Under the pieces are notes generated by a model that was not told the DNA's origin, did not search any database, and saw nothing but the letters and a program-made list of their open reading frames with translations. 22,014 nucleotides of DNA, taken from CAWFPR01 sp963817635. Lineage in GTDB: Bacteria > Acidobacteriota > Vicinamibacteria > Vicinamibacterales > 2-12-FULL-66-21. Made by a program: the position numbers and the translations under genes. Shown piece by piece: positions 1-7,226 of this stretch. The DNA lies in NCBI GenBank assembly GCA_963817635.1, contig CAWFPR010000012.1, positions 1 through 22,014 on the forward strand. Reading direction: 5' to 3'. How positions within the stretch are numbered: the first letter of the stretch is position 1; each line of letters starts with the position of its first letter.

Positions 1-1
1 C

Positions 2-740
2 GAGGGCCTGTTCGGCGGCTGGTCACAATCCATCTATCTCGAGCCCGGCGTCGCCATCGCGCGCCTGCCGGAACGGTCTCGTCGAGAGCTACATCGGCGG
101 CGGCTGCGGCCTGCTGACGGCGGTGCACATCCTCGAGCGCGCGGCGCTGCGTCCCGGCGATAGCCGTGCTCGTGCAGGGCACCGGCGCGGTCGGGCTGAG
201 TGCGATCGCGCTGGCCCGCATCGGCGGCGCCTCGACCATCGTCGCGATCGGGGCGCCGGCCGACGGCTGGACCTGGCGCACACGATGGGGGCCGACCTGA
301 CCCTCGACCTCCTGGCGACGACGCCCGCAGCAGCGGCTCGACGCGGTCCGCGCGCGCACCTTCGGCGAGGGGGCGGACGTCGTGATCGAGGCCGCCGGCT
401 CCGCGCGGGCAATCGAAGAAGGGGTCGCGCTGGTCCGCGACGGCGGCCGCTACGTCGTCGCCGGCCACTACACCGACGCCGGCCCGAGCGCGCTCAACGC
501 GCATCAGCACATCAACCGCAAGCACTCGAGATCCGTGGCTGCTGGGGGAGCGAGGTCGGCCACTTCCTGCGGCTCTCGCCTGCTCGACATCACGCCGCCA
601 CCGTGCCCTGGCACGCGTCGGCGGGCGGCGCTACGGACTGGGGCGCTCGACGAGGCCCTCGAGGACGCGGCGGCGATGCGCATCACCAAGGCGCTCGTGG
701 ACCCGTGGGGCACCGTGACCACGCCGAGCGCAGAAACTGA
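2..740 (+). CDS. Zinc-type medium-chain alcohol dehydrogenase (MDR), 5'-partial and frameshifted
   Basis: This is the C-terminal two thirds of an MDR-superfamily NAD(P)-dependent dehydrogenase, cut by the left window edge. Reading across frames gives GGWSQSIYLEPGV (nt 14-50), then GGGCGLLTAVHILERA, then a Rossmann dinucleotide-binding motif VQGTGAVGLSAIALARIGGA (about nt 172-232). These are followed by FGEGADVVIEAAGSARAIEE, VRDGGRYVVAGHYTDAGP and HINRKH..EIRGCWGSEVGHFLR. The last part, LDEALEDAAAMRITKALVDPW, is typical of the MDR C-terminus. At least six frame changes are needed (near 85, 165, 265, 340, 530, 580-640), while the amino-acid pattern stays intact. Indel sequencing error is therefore likelier than true decay. 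The catalytic zinc ligands lie upstream and are not visible, and the substrate cannot be told. The stop is probably the TGA at 738-740, two bases before pyk, so the two genes are probably co-transcribed. Confidence 0.8.
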   Translation, partial: RACSAAGHNPSISSPASPSRACRNGLVESYIGGGCGLLTAVHILERAALRPGDSRARAGHRRGRAECDRAGPHRRRLDHRRDRGAGRRLDLAHTMGADLTLDLLATTPAAAARRGPRAHLRRGGGRRDRGRRLRAGNRRRGRAGPRRRPLRRRRPLHRRRPERAQRASAHQPQALEIRGCWGSEVGHFLRLSPARHHAATVPWHASAGGATDWGARRGPRGRGGDAHHQGARGPVGHRDHAERRN

Positions 741-742
741 CC

Positions 743-2173
743 ATGCGACACACCAAGATCATCGCGACCGTCGGGCCGGCGTGTGACACGCGCCGAGACG
801 CTGGAGGCGCTGAATGCCGCCGGCGTCGACGTCTTCCGCCTGAACTTCTCGCACGGCACGCACGACGCGCATGGCGACACGTTCCGCCGCATCCGCGAGG
901 CGGCGCGCCGCTGCGGCCGGCACGTCGCGATCATGCAGGACCTCAGCGGTCCGAAGATCCGCACCGGCCCGCTGAAGGCGGCCGCGCCGATCGCGCTCGC
1001 CACCGGCGACGCATCTGCGCATCGCCGACGGCGATGTCCCGGGCGGCGCCGGGCGTGGTCTTCACGCCGCTTCGGCGAGCTGATCCGGATCGGCGCGGCC
1101 GGGCGATCGCCTGCTGCTCGACGACGGGCGGATCGAGCTGCGGGTGGTCGAACGCACGGCCGCGCCGAGCTGTCGACGCGGGTGGTGCACGGCGGCCTGC
1201 TCGGCGCGCACAAGGGCATCAACGCGCCGGGCGTGGCGCTGCCGGCCTCGGCGCGTGACCGACAAGGACGTGGACGATCTGCGGTTCGGCCTCGCGCTCG
1301 GCGTCGACTTCGTGGCCTTGAGCTTCGTGCAGACGGCCGACGACGTGCTGCGCGCGCGGCGCGATGCGGCCTGCGGGCGCGACGTCCCGATCATCGCCAA
1401 GATCGAGCGGCCCGCAGGCGCGTCGAGCAACTCGACGAGATCCTCGAATGTCGCGACAGGGCGTGATGGTGGCGCGCGGCGATCTCGGGCTCGAACTGCC
1501 GCTCGAGCAGGTGCCGCGGCGTGCAGAAGGACATCATCGCGCGCCGCCCGCCTGCGCGGCGTGCCCGGTGATCGTCGCCACGCAGGTGCTCGAGTCGATG
1601 CGGGTCGAGCCGCGGCCGACGCGCGCCGAGGTCAGCGACGCCGCGAAGGCGGTGGACGAGGGCGCCGACGCGATCATGCTGGCCGGCGAGACCGCCGCCG
1701 GCTCGCTATCCGGTGCGCGCGGTGCGAGACGCTCGGGCGCGATCATGCCGCGAAGCCGAGACGGTGCCGCGCACGCGACGGCGCTGCTGCCGGCCGTCGA
1801 TCCGACCGGCAGCCGGCACGGCCGCGCGCTGTGCGAGGCGGCGGTGACGCTGGCCACCACCGGGCAGGCCGACGCGATCGTCGCGGTCACCGAGCGAGGG
1901 CAAGACGGCGCGGATGCTCGTCGGCGCTGCGGCCGCCGCGCCCGTTATCGCGGCGGCCACGCCCAGCGACGCGCGGCGGCGCACCGCCTGGCCCTGTGCT
2001 GGGGCGTGCACCCGTGTCGTCGCCGCCGACCGCGAGCTCGAGGCCGCGTGCGAGGCGCTCCTGCTCCAGCGCCAGCTCGTCGCCCGCCGGCGCGGTCGTG
2101 GTCTTCGTCAGCGTGCAGCCCGCAGCTCGGCACCGGACCGACGCCAATTTCGTGCACGTCGGAGATCGGCTGA
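743..2173 (+). CDS. pyk: Pyruvate kinase, heavily frameshifted
   Basis: Pyruvate kinase converts phosphoenolpyruvate and ADP to pyruvate and ATP, the last step of glycolysis, in the cytoplasm. The start reads MRHTKIIATVGPACDT, the classic N-terminus (nt 743). It continues as LNAAGVDVFRLNFSHGTHDAH, IMQDLSGPKIRTG, and the K-x-E active-site signature IIAKIERP (about 1390-1412). The metal-site signature MVARGDLGLELPLEQVP lies at about 1466-1515. Then come VIVATQVLESM, PTRAEVSDAAKAVDEGADAIMLAGETAAG, and a C-terminal domain ending near 2173. The total length of about 475 residues is normal for the family. A dozen or more single-base frame changes (for example near 787, 1013, 1065, 1100, 1165, 1250, 1425, 1455, 1530, 1710) interrupt it, yet every family motif survives. 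I read this as a functional gene with sequence errors, not a pseudogene. It starts two bases after the upstream dehydrogenase stop. Confidence 0.9.
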
Positions 2174-2197
2174 CGACCGACATAGCGACGCGACTTG

Positions 2198-3380
2198 ATG
2201 GCCAGAGCCGCCGCGATGCTCAGGTCGAATTCATCATCGACAATTCGCTGCTGCTGATCGTCCGGCACCCTCGTCGCGCTCGGTCTGGGCGAACGTCGAC
2301 CTCGAGAGGTACGAGCACGTCGCGCACCCGCTGCATTTCGTCGTGAACGACATCGGCATGGTGTTCTTCTTCGCGCTCGCCACGAAGGAGATCGTCGAGG
2401 CGACGCTGCCCGGAGGGCCGCTCGCCTCGCCGCGGCAGGCCGGCGTGCCGCTGCTGGCGGCGGTCGGCGGCATGGCGGTGCCGGCCGCGATCTACGTCCT
2501 GCAGGCGACCTTCGACGGACGCCCGGACCTGATGCGCGGCTGGGCGATTCCCTGCGCCACCGACATCGCGTTCTCCTACCTCGTCGCGCGCGTGATTTTC
2601 CCGAAGGCCCATCCGGCGATTCCGTTCCTGCTGCTGCTGGCGATTGCCGACGACGCCCTCGGGCTGATCCTGCTGGCGGTGTTCTATCCGAGCGGGCCGT
2701 GTCGCTCTTCTGGTTCGCTCGTCTGATGATCCCGGCGCTGGGCGCTGTCGCTGTGGCTGAAGCGGCGGCGACACGAAGAGCTTCTGGCCGTACGTGCCTG
2801 CTCGGCGGAGGTCTGTCGTGGGCCTCCTGCACTTCGGCGGCCTCCATCCGGCGCTCGCGCTGGTGCCGATCGTGCCGTTCATGCCGCACGAGAAGCGCGA
2901 CCTGGGGCTGTTCGACGAGCGCGAGCTCGCGTCTGCCCTACACGATGAACCAGTTCGAGCACTGGTGGAAGGTGCCGGTGCAGTTCATCCTGTTCTTCTT
3001 CGGCCTGGTGAACGCCGGCGTGCGCGCTCTCGAGCGTGGGCCGGGGACGTGGATCGTGCTGTCGTCGCTCGTCGTCGGCAAGCCCATCGGGATCCTGCTC
3101 GATGACGTTCCTCGCGGTGAAGGCGGGCCTGCGCGCGCCGGGCGGCCTGAGCTACCTGCACACGGTCGTGCTCGGCGTGGCCGCCGGCATCGGGTTCACG
3201 GTCGCGCTGTTTTTCGCGACCGCGGCGTTTCCCGCCGGGCATGCGCCGGCCGAAATTCTCGCGGAAGCCAAGATGGGCGCGTTGATGAGCTTCGCGGCGG
3301 CGCCCCTGGCGATTCTCATCGGCAGGCTGGTGGGGCTCAGCCCACACATGAAGCCGGCGCCCGCGCGTTCGAGGCACTAG
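2198..3380 (+). CDS. nhaA: Na+/H+ antiporter NhaA, frameshifted
   Basis: This is an inner-membrane sodium/proton antiporter of the NhaA family, used for pH and sodium homeostasis. Reading across frames gives VEFIIDNSLLLIV, VNDIGMVFFFALATKEIVEATLPGG, AIPCATDIAFSYLVARV and FLLLLAIADDALGLILLAVFY. The ATDIAFS segment corresponds to the conserved Asp region of TM4. The ADD pair in LAIADDALG (about nt 2641-2660) corresponds to the two adjacent ion-binding aspartates of E. coli NhaA TM5 (family knowledge). Later segments are FGGLHPALALVPIVPFMPH, VVGKPIGILL and LGVAAGIGFTVALFFATAAF, and the stop is TAG at 3378-3380. Frame breaks occur near 2265, 2300, 2697, 2750, 2810, 2935, 3030 and 3105. The start ATG at 2198 is provisional because an indel separates it from the first clear coding segment. 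The stop codon lies inside the left arm of a long inverted repeat. Confidence 0.88.
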
Positions 3381-3466
3381 CAGGACGGCTGAAAAAAGCA
3401 TCCTGATGTTTTCCATCTACCTTTTCCCATATTCCATCAGGCCGGCATTTTTCAGCGGCCTGCTAG
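3377..3466. repeat. Long imperfect inverted repeat between convergent genes (possible bidirectional terminator)
   Basis: The left arm, beginning CTAGCAGGACGGCTGAAAAA (3377-3396), continues through GCATCCTGATG to about 3413. The right arm (about 3428-3466) reads, on the complement, CTAGCAGGCCGCTGAAAAAT and then GCCGGCCTGATGG. By eye about 30 of 37 positions pair, leaving a loop of roughly 15 nt. The nhaA stop codon is inside the left arm, and the stop of the convergent SRPBCC gene (TGA at 3452-3454) is inside the right arm. An inner hairpin (CATC/GATG flanked by A and T runs, 3391-3413) is also visible. It could act as a terminator for both genes or be a dispersed palindromic repeat. Confidence 0.75.
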
Positions 3467-3977
3467 ACTGGGTCGCCGCCCGGGCGCCAGCGGCGACTCG
3501 TTTTCCGCGTAGCGCTTCAGGGCCGCCATCGACGTGATCCACCCGGATCCGATCACGCTGTAGTAGCGCTCCCACCGTGGACCGCCCTCACCGCCGCTCT
3601 GGCGCACGCGCAGCCGGCAGGCCGGTCCGTCCATCGACGCAGGTGACCTGCAGCGACATCGGCCCGAGGGGTTCGCCGTCGGGCGGCAGCCACCACGCGT
3701 CGGCGACGAACAGTTCGCGTCCCGCCTTGAATTCGATGACCTGGCCGTAGAACACGCCGCCGAGCCGGCCGAGCAGGTCGTCGCGTTCGGGTGTGGGCTC
3801 CCACTCGACCGCGTAGACGCCGAGGGGACGCGGTGTCGTGACCGATCGTACCGTCTGCCACCAGGCAGCGAGCGCGGATGGATCGAAAAACGCGCCGAGC
3901 ACCCGCGTGGGGGCCGCGCTGACGAGGATCGAATGGTCGAACGCGGTGGTCGGAATCCGTTCTCCGGCGGCGGTCAC
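3452..3977 (-). CDS. SRPBCC (START/AHSA1-like) domain protein with one frameshift
   Basis: The upstream part begins with GTG at 3977 and reads TTAFDHSILVSAAPTRVLGAF, FDPSALAAWWQTVRSV, YAVEWEPTP, YGQVIEFKAGRELFVADAWW. The opening strand, followed by the A..WW segment and V.E......F.A, is typical of the SRPBCC/AHSA1 hydrophobic-cavity fold. After CVDG (about 3634) the frame shifts, and the continuation reads RLRVRQSGGEGGPRWERYYSV, then WITSMAALKRYAEN, the C-terminal helix expected of this fold. The joined length, about 170 residues, fits the family. The ligand or enzymatic role is unknown. A TAGCAT box on the minus strand (3984-3989), six bases before the start codon, suggests a leaderless transcript. 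The gene is divergent from the VIT-family transporter. Confidence 0.75.
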
Positions 3978-3983
3978 GCCCGC

Positions 3984-4023
3984 ATGCTACCGGCTACCTG
4001 CCGTCGAGTAAAGCCAGTATGCT
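3984..4023. promoter_or_regulatory. Divergent promoter pair for the SRPBCC gene (-) and VIT-family gene (+)
   Basis: On the minus strand TAGCAT (3984-3989) lies 6 nt before the GTG start at 3977, with TTTACT (4008-4013) 18 bp further upstream as a possible -35. On the plus strand TATGCT (4018-4023) lies 7 nt before ATG 4031. The two -10 boxes are less than 40 bp apart, so the polymerase sites would overlap. These are motif resemblances only. Confidence 0.4.
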
Positions 4024-4030
4024 GACGGGG

Positions 4031-5149
4031 ATGAACGCGCCGGACCGGCCCCAGCCCGATGCGAGCTGGGACGATCACTACCGCGACGAGAAGGACGCGG
4101 CGTTTCTCTATCGCGCGCTGGCTGCCACCGAACCGGATGCCACGCGGCGCGACCTCTTCGGCAAGCTCGCCACCGTCGAAGACCGACACGTCGAACGCTG
4201 GGAGATCCTGTTCCGCGAGGCTGGCAGGCCGCTTCCCGCCTACCAGACCGCCGGACGCACGAAACTGCTCGCCTGGGTGGCGCGCGTCTTCGGGACCGGC
4301 GTCATCCTTCCGCTCGTCCTCGCCGAAGAAGGGCGCGAGGTGCAGGCCTACCTCGGCCTGGCACGCCAGTCCGCGAATCGACAGACCCACAGGGCGGCCG
4401 TCGACATCGCGGCCGACTCCGCGGTCCACGCGCGCGAGCTGTCGGCGGTGATGGGACGCGAAGGGGAGCCGTGGCACGTCGGCGGCTCCGGAGGGTACCT
4501 GCGCAGCGTCGTGTACGGCTTCAATGACGGCCTGACGGCGAACTTCGGTCTCGTCGCGGGCGTGCTCGGCGCCGACGTCGCGCCGCACATCGTGATCATC
4601 AGCGGCGTGGCCGGCGCGATGGCCGATGCCCTGTCGATGGGGTCGAGCGGCTATCTCGCCGCAAAGAGCGAAGCCGAGATGCAGGCGCACCAGATCGACA
4701 TGGAGCGTCACGAGATCCGGCTGATGCCGGATCTGGAGGAAGACGAACTCGCGCTGATCTACGAGGCCAAGGGCCTGACGGCCGAAAGCGCGCGCGAGAC
4801 GGCGCGCGTCATGATGCAGGATCCTGCACAGGCGCTCGACGCGATGGCGCGCGAGGAACTGAACATCCACCCGGCCGACCTGGCGCCGCTTCGTGAAGGC
4901 ATCGTCACCGGGTCGGCCACCGCCGTCGGGGCGTTCATTCCCATCGTGCCGTTCTTCGTGCTCGACCACTGGCCGGCCGTCTGGGTGTCGCTCGCGATCA
5001 GCATGCTGGCGCACTTCGGCATCGGCGCCGCACGGGCCATGTTCACGGGCCGAGGGGTCTGGGCGAGCGGCCGCGACATGTTCCTCGTCGGATTCGGTGT
5101 CGCGGCCGCCGGCTATGTGCTCGGAGAGCTGGTGACGAAGCTCCTCTGA
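4031..5149 (+). CDS. Ferritin-like domain fused to VIT1/CCC1-family iron/manganese transporter
   Basis: The 372-residue protein has two parts. Residues 1 to about 145 are helical and carry the Glu/His pattern of a rubrerythrin/ferritin-like metal site: DEKDAAFLY, then VEDRHVERW (an ExxH), LAEEGREVQAYLGLA, and AVHARELSAV. From about residue 150 the VIT1/CCC1 membrane domain follows: VVYGFNDGLTANFGLVAGVL (first TM signature), GVAGAMADALSMGSSGYLAA (second), a cytosolic metal-binding helix region rich in Glu (DLEEDELALIYEAKG), and three C-terminal hydrophobic segments ending GYVLGELVTKLL. Such proteins move Fe2+ or Mn2+ across the membrane, with the soluble domain thought to bind or oxidise iron (family knowledge). 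A longer start at 4019 is possible, but that ATG overlaps a TATGCT box, so I prefer ATG 4031, leaderless. The gene is intact, without frameshifts. Confidence 0.88.
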   Translation: MNAPDRPQPDASWDDHYRDEKDAAFLYRALAATEPDATRRDLFGKLATVEDRHVERWEILFREAGRPLPAYQTAGRTKLLAWVARVFGTGVILPLVLAEEGREVQAYLGLARQSANRQTHRAAVDIAADSAVHARELSAVMGREGEPWHVGGSGGYLRSVVYGFNDGLTANFGLVAGVLGADVAPHIVIISGVAGAMADALSMGSSGYLAAKSEAEMQAHQIDMERHEIRLMPDLEEDELALIYEAKGLTAESARETARVMMQDPAQALDAMAREELNIHPADLAPLREGIVTGSATAVGAFIPIVPFFVLDHWPAVWVSLAISMLAHFGIGAARAMFTGRGVWASGRDMFLVGFGVAAAGYVLGELVTKLL

Positions 5150-5156
5150 CCGGCTC

Positions 5157-5603
5157 CTACGACTTCCTGCGCAGGGTCTGCACGTAGGCAACCACGGCCC
5201 ACGCCTGTTCCTTCGTCATCTCCTCGCTGAAGGCCGGCATCTTCGGCTCCTTGCGGCCGTTCCAGACCTTGTAGAACACGACGCCGTCGCTGTTCCGCGC
5301 GATCCGGCGTGGATTGGTCAGGTCCATGTCCTCCTGGTGTTCCGGATCCGCGTCCTTGCCGTCGCCGAGGCCGCCGGGACCGTGGCACCGCTCGCACTTG
5401 TCGTGGAAGACCGCCTTGCCCGCCTCCAGCAGCTTCGCGTCCACAGGGATCGGGTTCTTCGTCTCGGCCGCATCGGGCGGCAACTGCCACCCGTTGCCGG
5501 ACTGCCGGGGCGACTGGGCCGGCGGCGCCGCCTGCCGGGCCGCGACACCCGCGACGAGCACGATCACGCCAAGGGCAAGGGCCCCAATCCAACGCCGGAT
5601 CAT
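5157..5603 (-). CDS. Periplasmic monohaem cytochrome c
   Basis: The 148-residue protein starts with MIRRWIGALALGVIVLVAGVA, a signal peptide or N-terminal anchor. A single haem-binding motif CERCH is at residues 70-74, followed by GPGGLGDGKDADPE. KMPAF provides the likely distal Met ligand and AWAVVAYVQTLRRKS is the C-terminal helix, which together make a class I cytochrome c. ATG 5603 is chosen over upstream in-frame codons because AAAGGAGT lies 7 nt before it, a strong Shine-Dalgarno sequence. It would carry electrons in the periplasm, but the partner is not evident. It is convergent with the VIT gene (7-bp gap) and divergent from the LOG-family gene. Confidence 0.9.
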   Translation of the reverse strand: MIRRWIGALALGVIVLVAGVAARQAAPPAQSPRQSGNGWQLPPDAAETKNPIPVDAKLLEAGKAVFHDKCERCHGPGGLGDGKDADPEHQEDMDLTNPRRIARNSDGVVFYKVWNGRKEPKMPAFSEEMTKEQAWAVVAYVQTLRRKS

Positions 5604-5701
5604 CGAGCGAACTCCTTTCGAGTTAATGTTGAACCTGGCGGCGCCGGACGCGCAGGGCAATCCGGGGCCGCGGGAATGGAAATGATACAGTTTTTTACAG
5701 C

Positions 5702-6562
5702 ATGAAAGAGCCGCTCCTCGCCTACAACGACCAGGCGTTCCTCGAAAGCTCCGACGGTCGCCCCCTGCGCCTGCTGGCCGAATACCTCGAGCCGCTGAAG
5801 CGGTTCAAGGCCCAGAACATCCAGGACACGGTCGTGTTTTTCGGATCGGCGCGGGTTCTCAGCCGCACCCACGCCCAGCGCGCGCTTTCCAGGCTCAGGA
5901 ACGGCCACACCCGCCGGAGCGCCGACTACAAGGCGGCACTCAAGCGGGGCCAGCGCGCGCTCGAATGGTCGAGGTACTACGAAGATGCACGAAGCCTCGC
6001 GCACAGGCTCACCGAGTGGAGCATGGGGCTCGAGGCGCCGCGCCAGCGATTCGTCGTCTGCTCGGGCGGCGGCCCGGGGATCATGGAGGCCGCCAATCGC
6101 GGCGCCAGCGAGGCCGGCGGGAAATCGATCGGCCTGAACATCCGCCTGCCCGCCGAGCAGAAGCCGAACCGTTACATCACGAAGGACCTGGTATTCAATT
6201 TCCACTACTTCTTCATGCGGAAGTTCTGGTTCGCCTACCTCGCCAAGGCGCTCGTGATTTTTCCGGGCGGGTTCGGGACCCTCGACGAGATGTTCGAGTT
6301 CCTGACGCTCGCGCAGACCCGCAAGCTCTCGAAGAAACTGGTCGTCATCCTGTACGGCAGCGACTACTGGGACGACGTGCTGAAGCTCGAGCCGCTGGCC
6401 GAATGGGGAGCCATCAATCAGGCCGACCTGAACCTGTTGTGCCGGGTCGATTCGGTGGACACGGCGTTCGACGAGCTGAAGCGGCACCTGCTGAAACATC
6501 ACATGGTGCCGGCGACCAAGCAGGAAACCAGGGCTCCCGGCATCGCGAAGACGCGGGGATAA
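5702..6562 (+). CDS. LOG-family (TIGR00730-type) Rossmann nucleotide hydrolase
   Basis: The 286-residue cytoplasmic protein carries both hallmarks of the LOG/'lysine decarboxylase-like' family: GGGPGIMEAANRGA (about residues 122-135) and PGGFGTLDEMFEF (about residues 188-200). The latter contains the PGGxGTxxE motif that binds nucleotide phosphate and supplies the catalytic Glu. Members cleave nucleoside 5'-monophosphates to base and ribose 5-phosphate. They are often misnamed lysine decarboxylases. The N-terminal FFGSARVLSR begins the Rossmann fold. It is followed by a basic, helical stretch (residues about 60-105) that is longer than in short LOG proteins and resembles the larger bacterial subgroup. 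No Shine-Dalgarno sequence is visible, and the 16 nt before the start are AT-rich. Whether it acts on AMP-like nucleotides or cytokinin precursors cannot be told. Confidence 0.88.
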   Translation: MKEPLLAYNDQAFLESSDGRPLRLLAEYLEPLKRFKAQNIQDTVVFFGSARVLSRTHAQRALSRLRNGHTRRSADYKAALKRGQRALEWSRYYEDARSLAHRLTEWSMGLEAPRQRFVVCSGGGPGIMEAANRGASEAGGKSIGLNIRLPAEQKPNRYITKDLVFNFHYFFMRKFWFAYLAKALVIFPGGFGTLDEMFEFLTLAQTRKLSKKLVVILYGSDYWDDVLKLEPLAEWGAINQADLNLLCRVDSVDTAFDELKRHLLKHHMVPATKQETRAPGIAKTRG

Positions 6563-6566
6563 TTCA

Positions 6567-6660
6567 GTCGCTGGTCACTGGTCGCGAGTCGCTGGTCACG
6601 AATCGCTGGTCACGAGTCGCTGGTCGCTGGTCGCTGGTCGCTGGTCTTAGTCGCTGGTCA
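6567..6660. repeat. Heptanucleotide tandem repeat (unit TCGCTGG, partly in a 15-bp super-unit)
   Basis: TCGCTGG recurs about eight times between the LOG-family stop and the DinB ribosome binding site. In the left half copies alternate with CACGAG/CACGAA to make a period of about 15 bp. In the right half four copies are directly head-to-tail (about 6616-6645), then TCTTAG and a last copy. Its right edge abuts the AGGAGG of the next gene. It is a likely variable-number repeat with no coding function in the tracked genes. Confidence 0.9.
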
Positions 6661-6670
6661 GGAGGGCATC

Positions 6671-7144
6671 GTGGACGAGCAGGAGCGCAGGACGCTCATC
6701 GGGCAGTATCGTGACGGCTACGGCGCCGTCGCTGAGGCGCTGTTGGAGATTACGCCGGCGGAACTCGATGCGCGGCCGGCGCCGGGGAAGTGGTCGCCGC
6801 GGGAAATCGTGCACCATCTGGCCGACAGTGAAACGACGGCCGGCGTGCGGCTGCGGCTCCTGATTGCGGAGGACGGTCCCGTCATCCACGGCTACGATCA
6901 GGACGAGTTCGCGCGGCGCCTGCATTACGACCGCCCGCACGAAGCGTCGCTGGAGCTCTTCAAGGTCGTGCGGATGTCCACCGCGGAGCTCCTCGATCGC
7001 CTCACGCCGGCCGAATGGGGCCGCGAGGGCACCCACAGCGAGTCTGGTGCCTACGGTGTCGAGCAGTGGCTGCGCATCTACGCCGCCCACGCCCACAAGC
7101 ACGCCCGCCAGATCCGCGCCGCCCGAGACGCCGCGAAGAAATAG
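6671..7144 (+). CDS. DinB-like four-helix metalloenzyme-fold protein
   Basis: The 157-residue protein of the DinB/YfiT-like fold starts at GTG 6671, preceded by AGGAGG (6660-6665) at 5-nt spacing. The family's metal-binding histidines are visible as VHHLADSE (H48/H49) and as the C-terminal AHAHKHARQI (H140 to H144), together forming the usual three-His site. APGKWSPREIVHHLADSE is the characteristic first signature. Other family members are thiol-dependent transferases (bacillithiol, mycothiol, glutathione) or have unknown roles. Which thiol applies here cannot be read from sequence. The gene is intact and flanked on both sides by different heptamer repeat arrays. Confidence 0.88.
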   Translation: MDEQERRTLIGQYRDGYGAVAEALLEITPAELDARPAPGKWSPREIVHHLADSETTAGVRLRLLIAEDGPVIHGYDQDEFARRLHYDRPHEASLELFKVVRMSTAELLDRLTPAEWGREGTHSESGAYGVEQWLRIYAAHAHKHARQIRAARDAAKK

Positions 7145-7145
7145 C

Positions 7146-7225
<80 letters not shown>

Positions 7226-7226
7226 C

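Noticed and set aside
3974..5191. 405-codon open frame on the minus strand
   Set aside because: It is the exact antisense of the VIT-family transporter, whose strand carries all family motifs. The minus frame is His/Arg/Asp-rich without any domain.
5702..6562. Lysine decarboxylase, the common database label for this family
   Set aside because: The PGGFGTLDE and GGGPGIMEAAN motifs identify the LOG nucleotide hydrolase family. There is no PLP-binding lysine motif of true decarboxylases.
6567..6660. CRISPR-like array
   Set aside because: The repeat unit is 7 bp with no unique spacers of 25-40 bp and no cas genes nearby. It is a simple tandem repeat.
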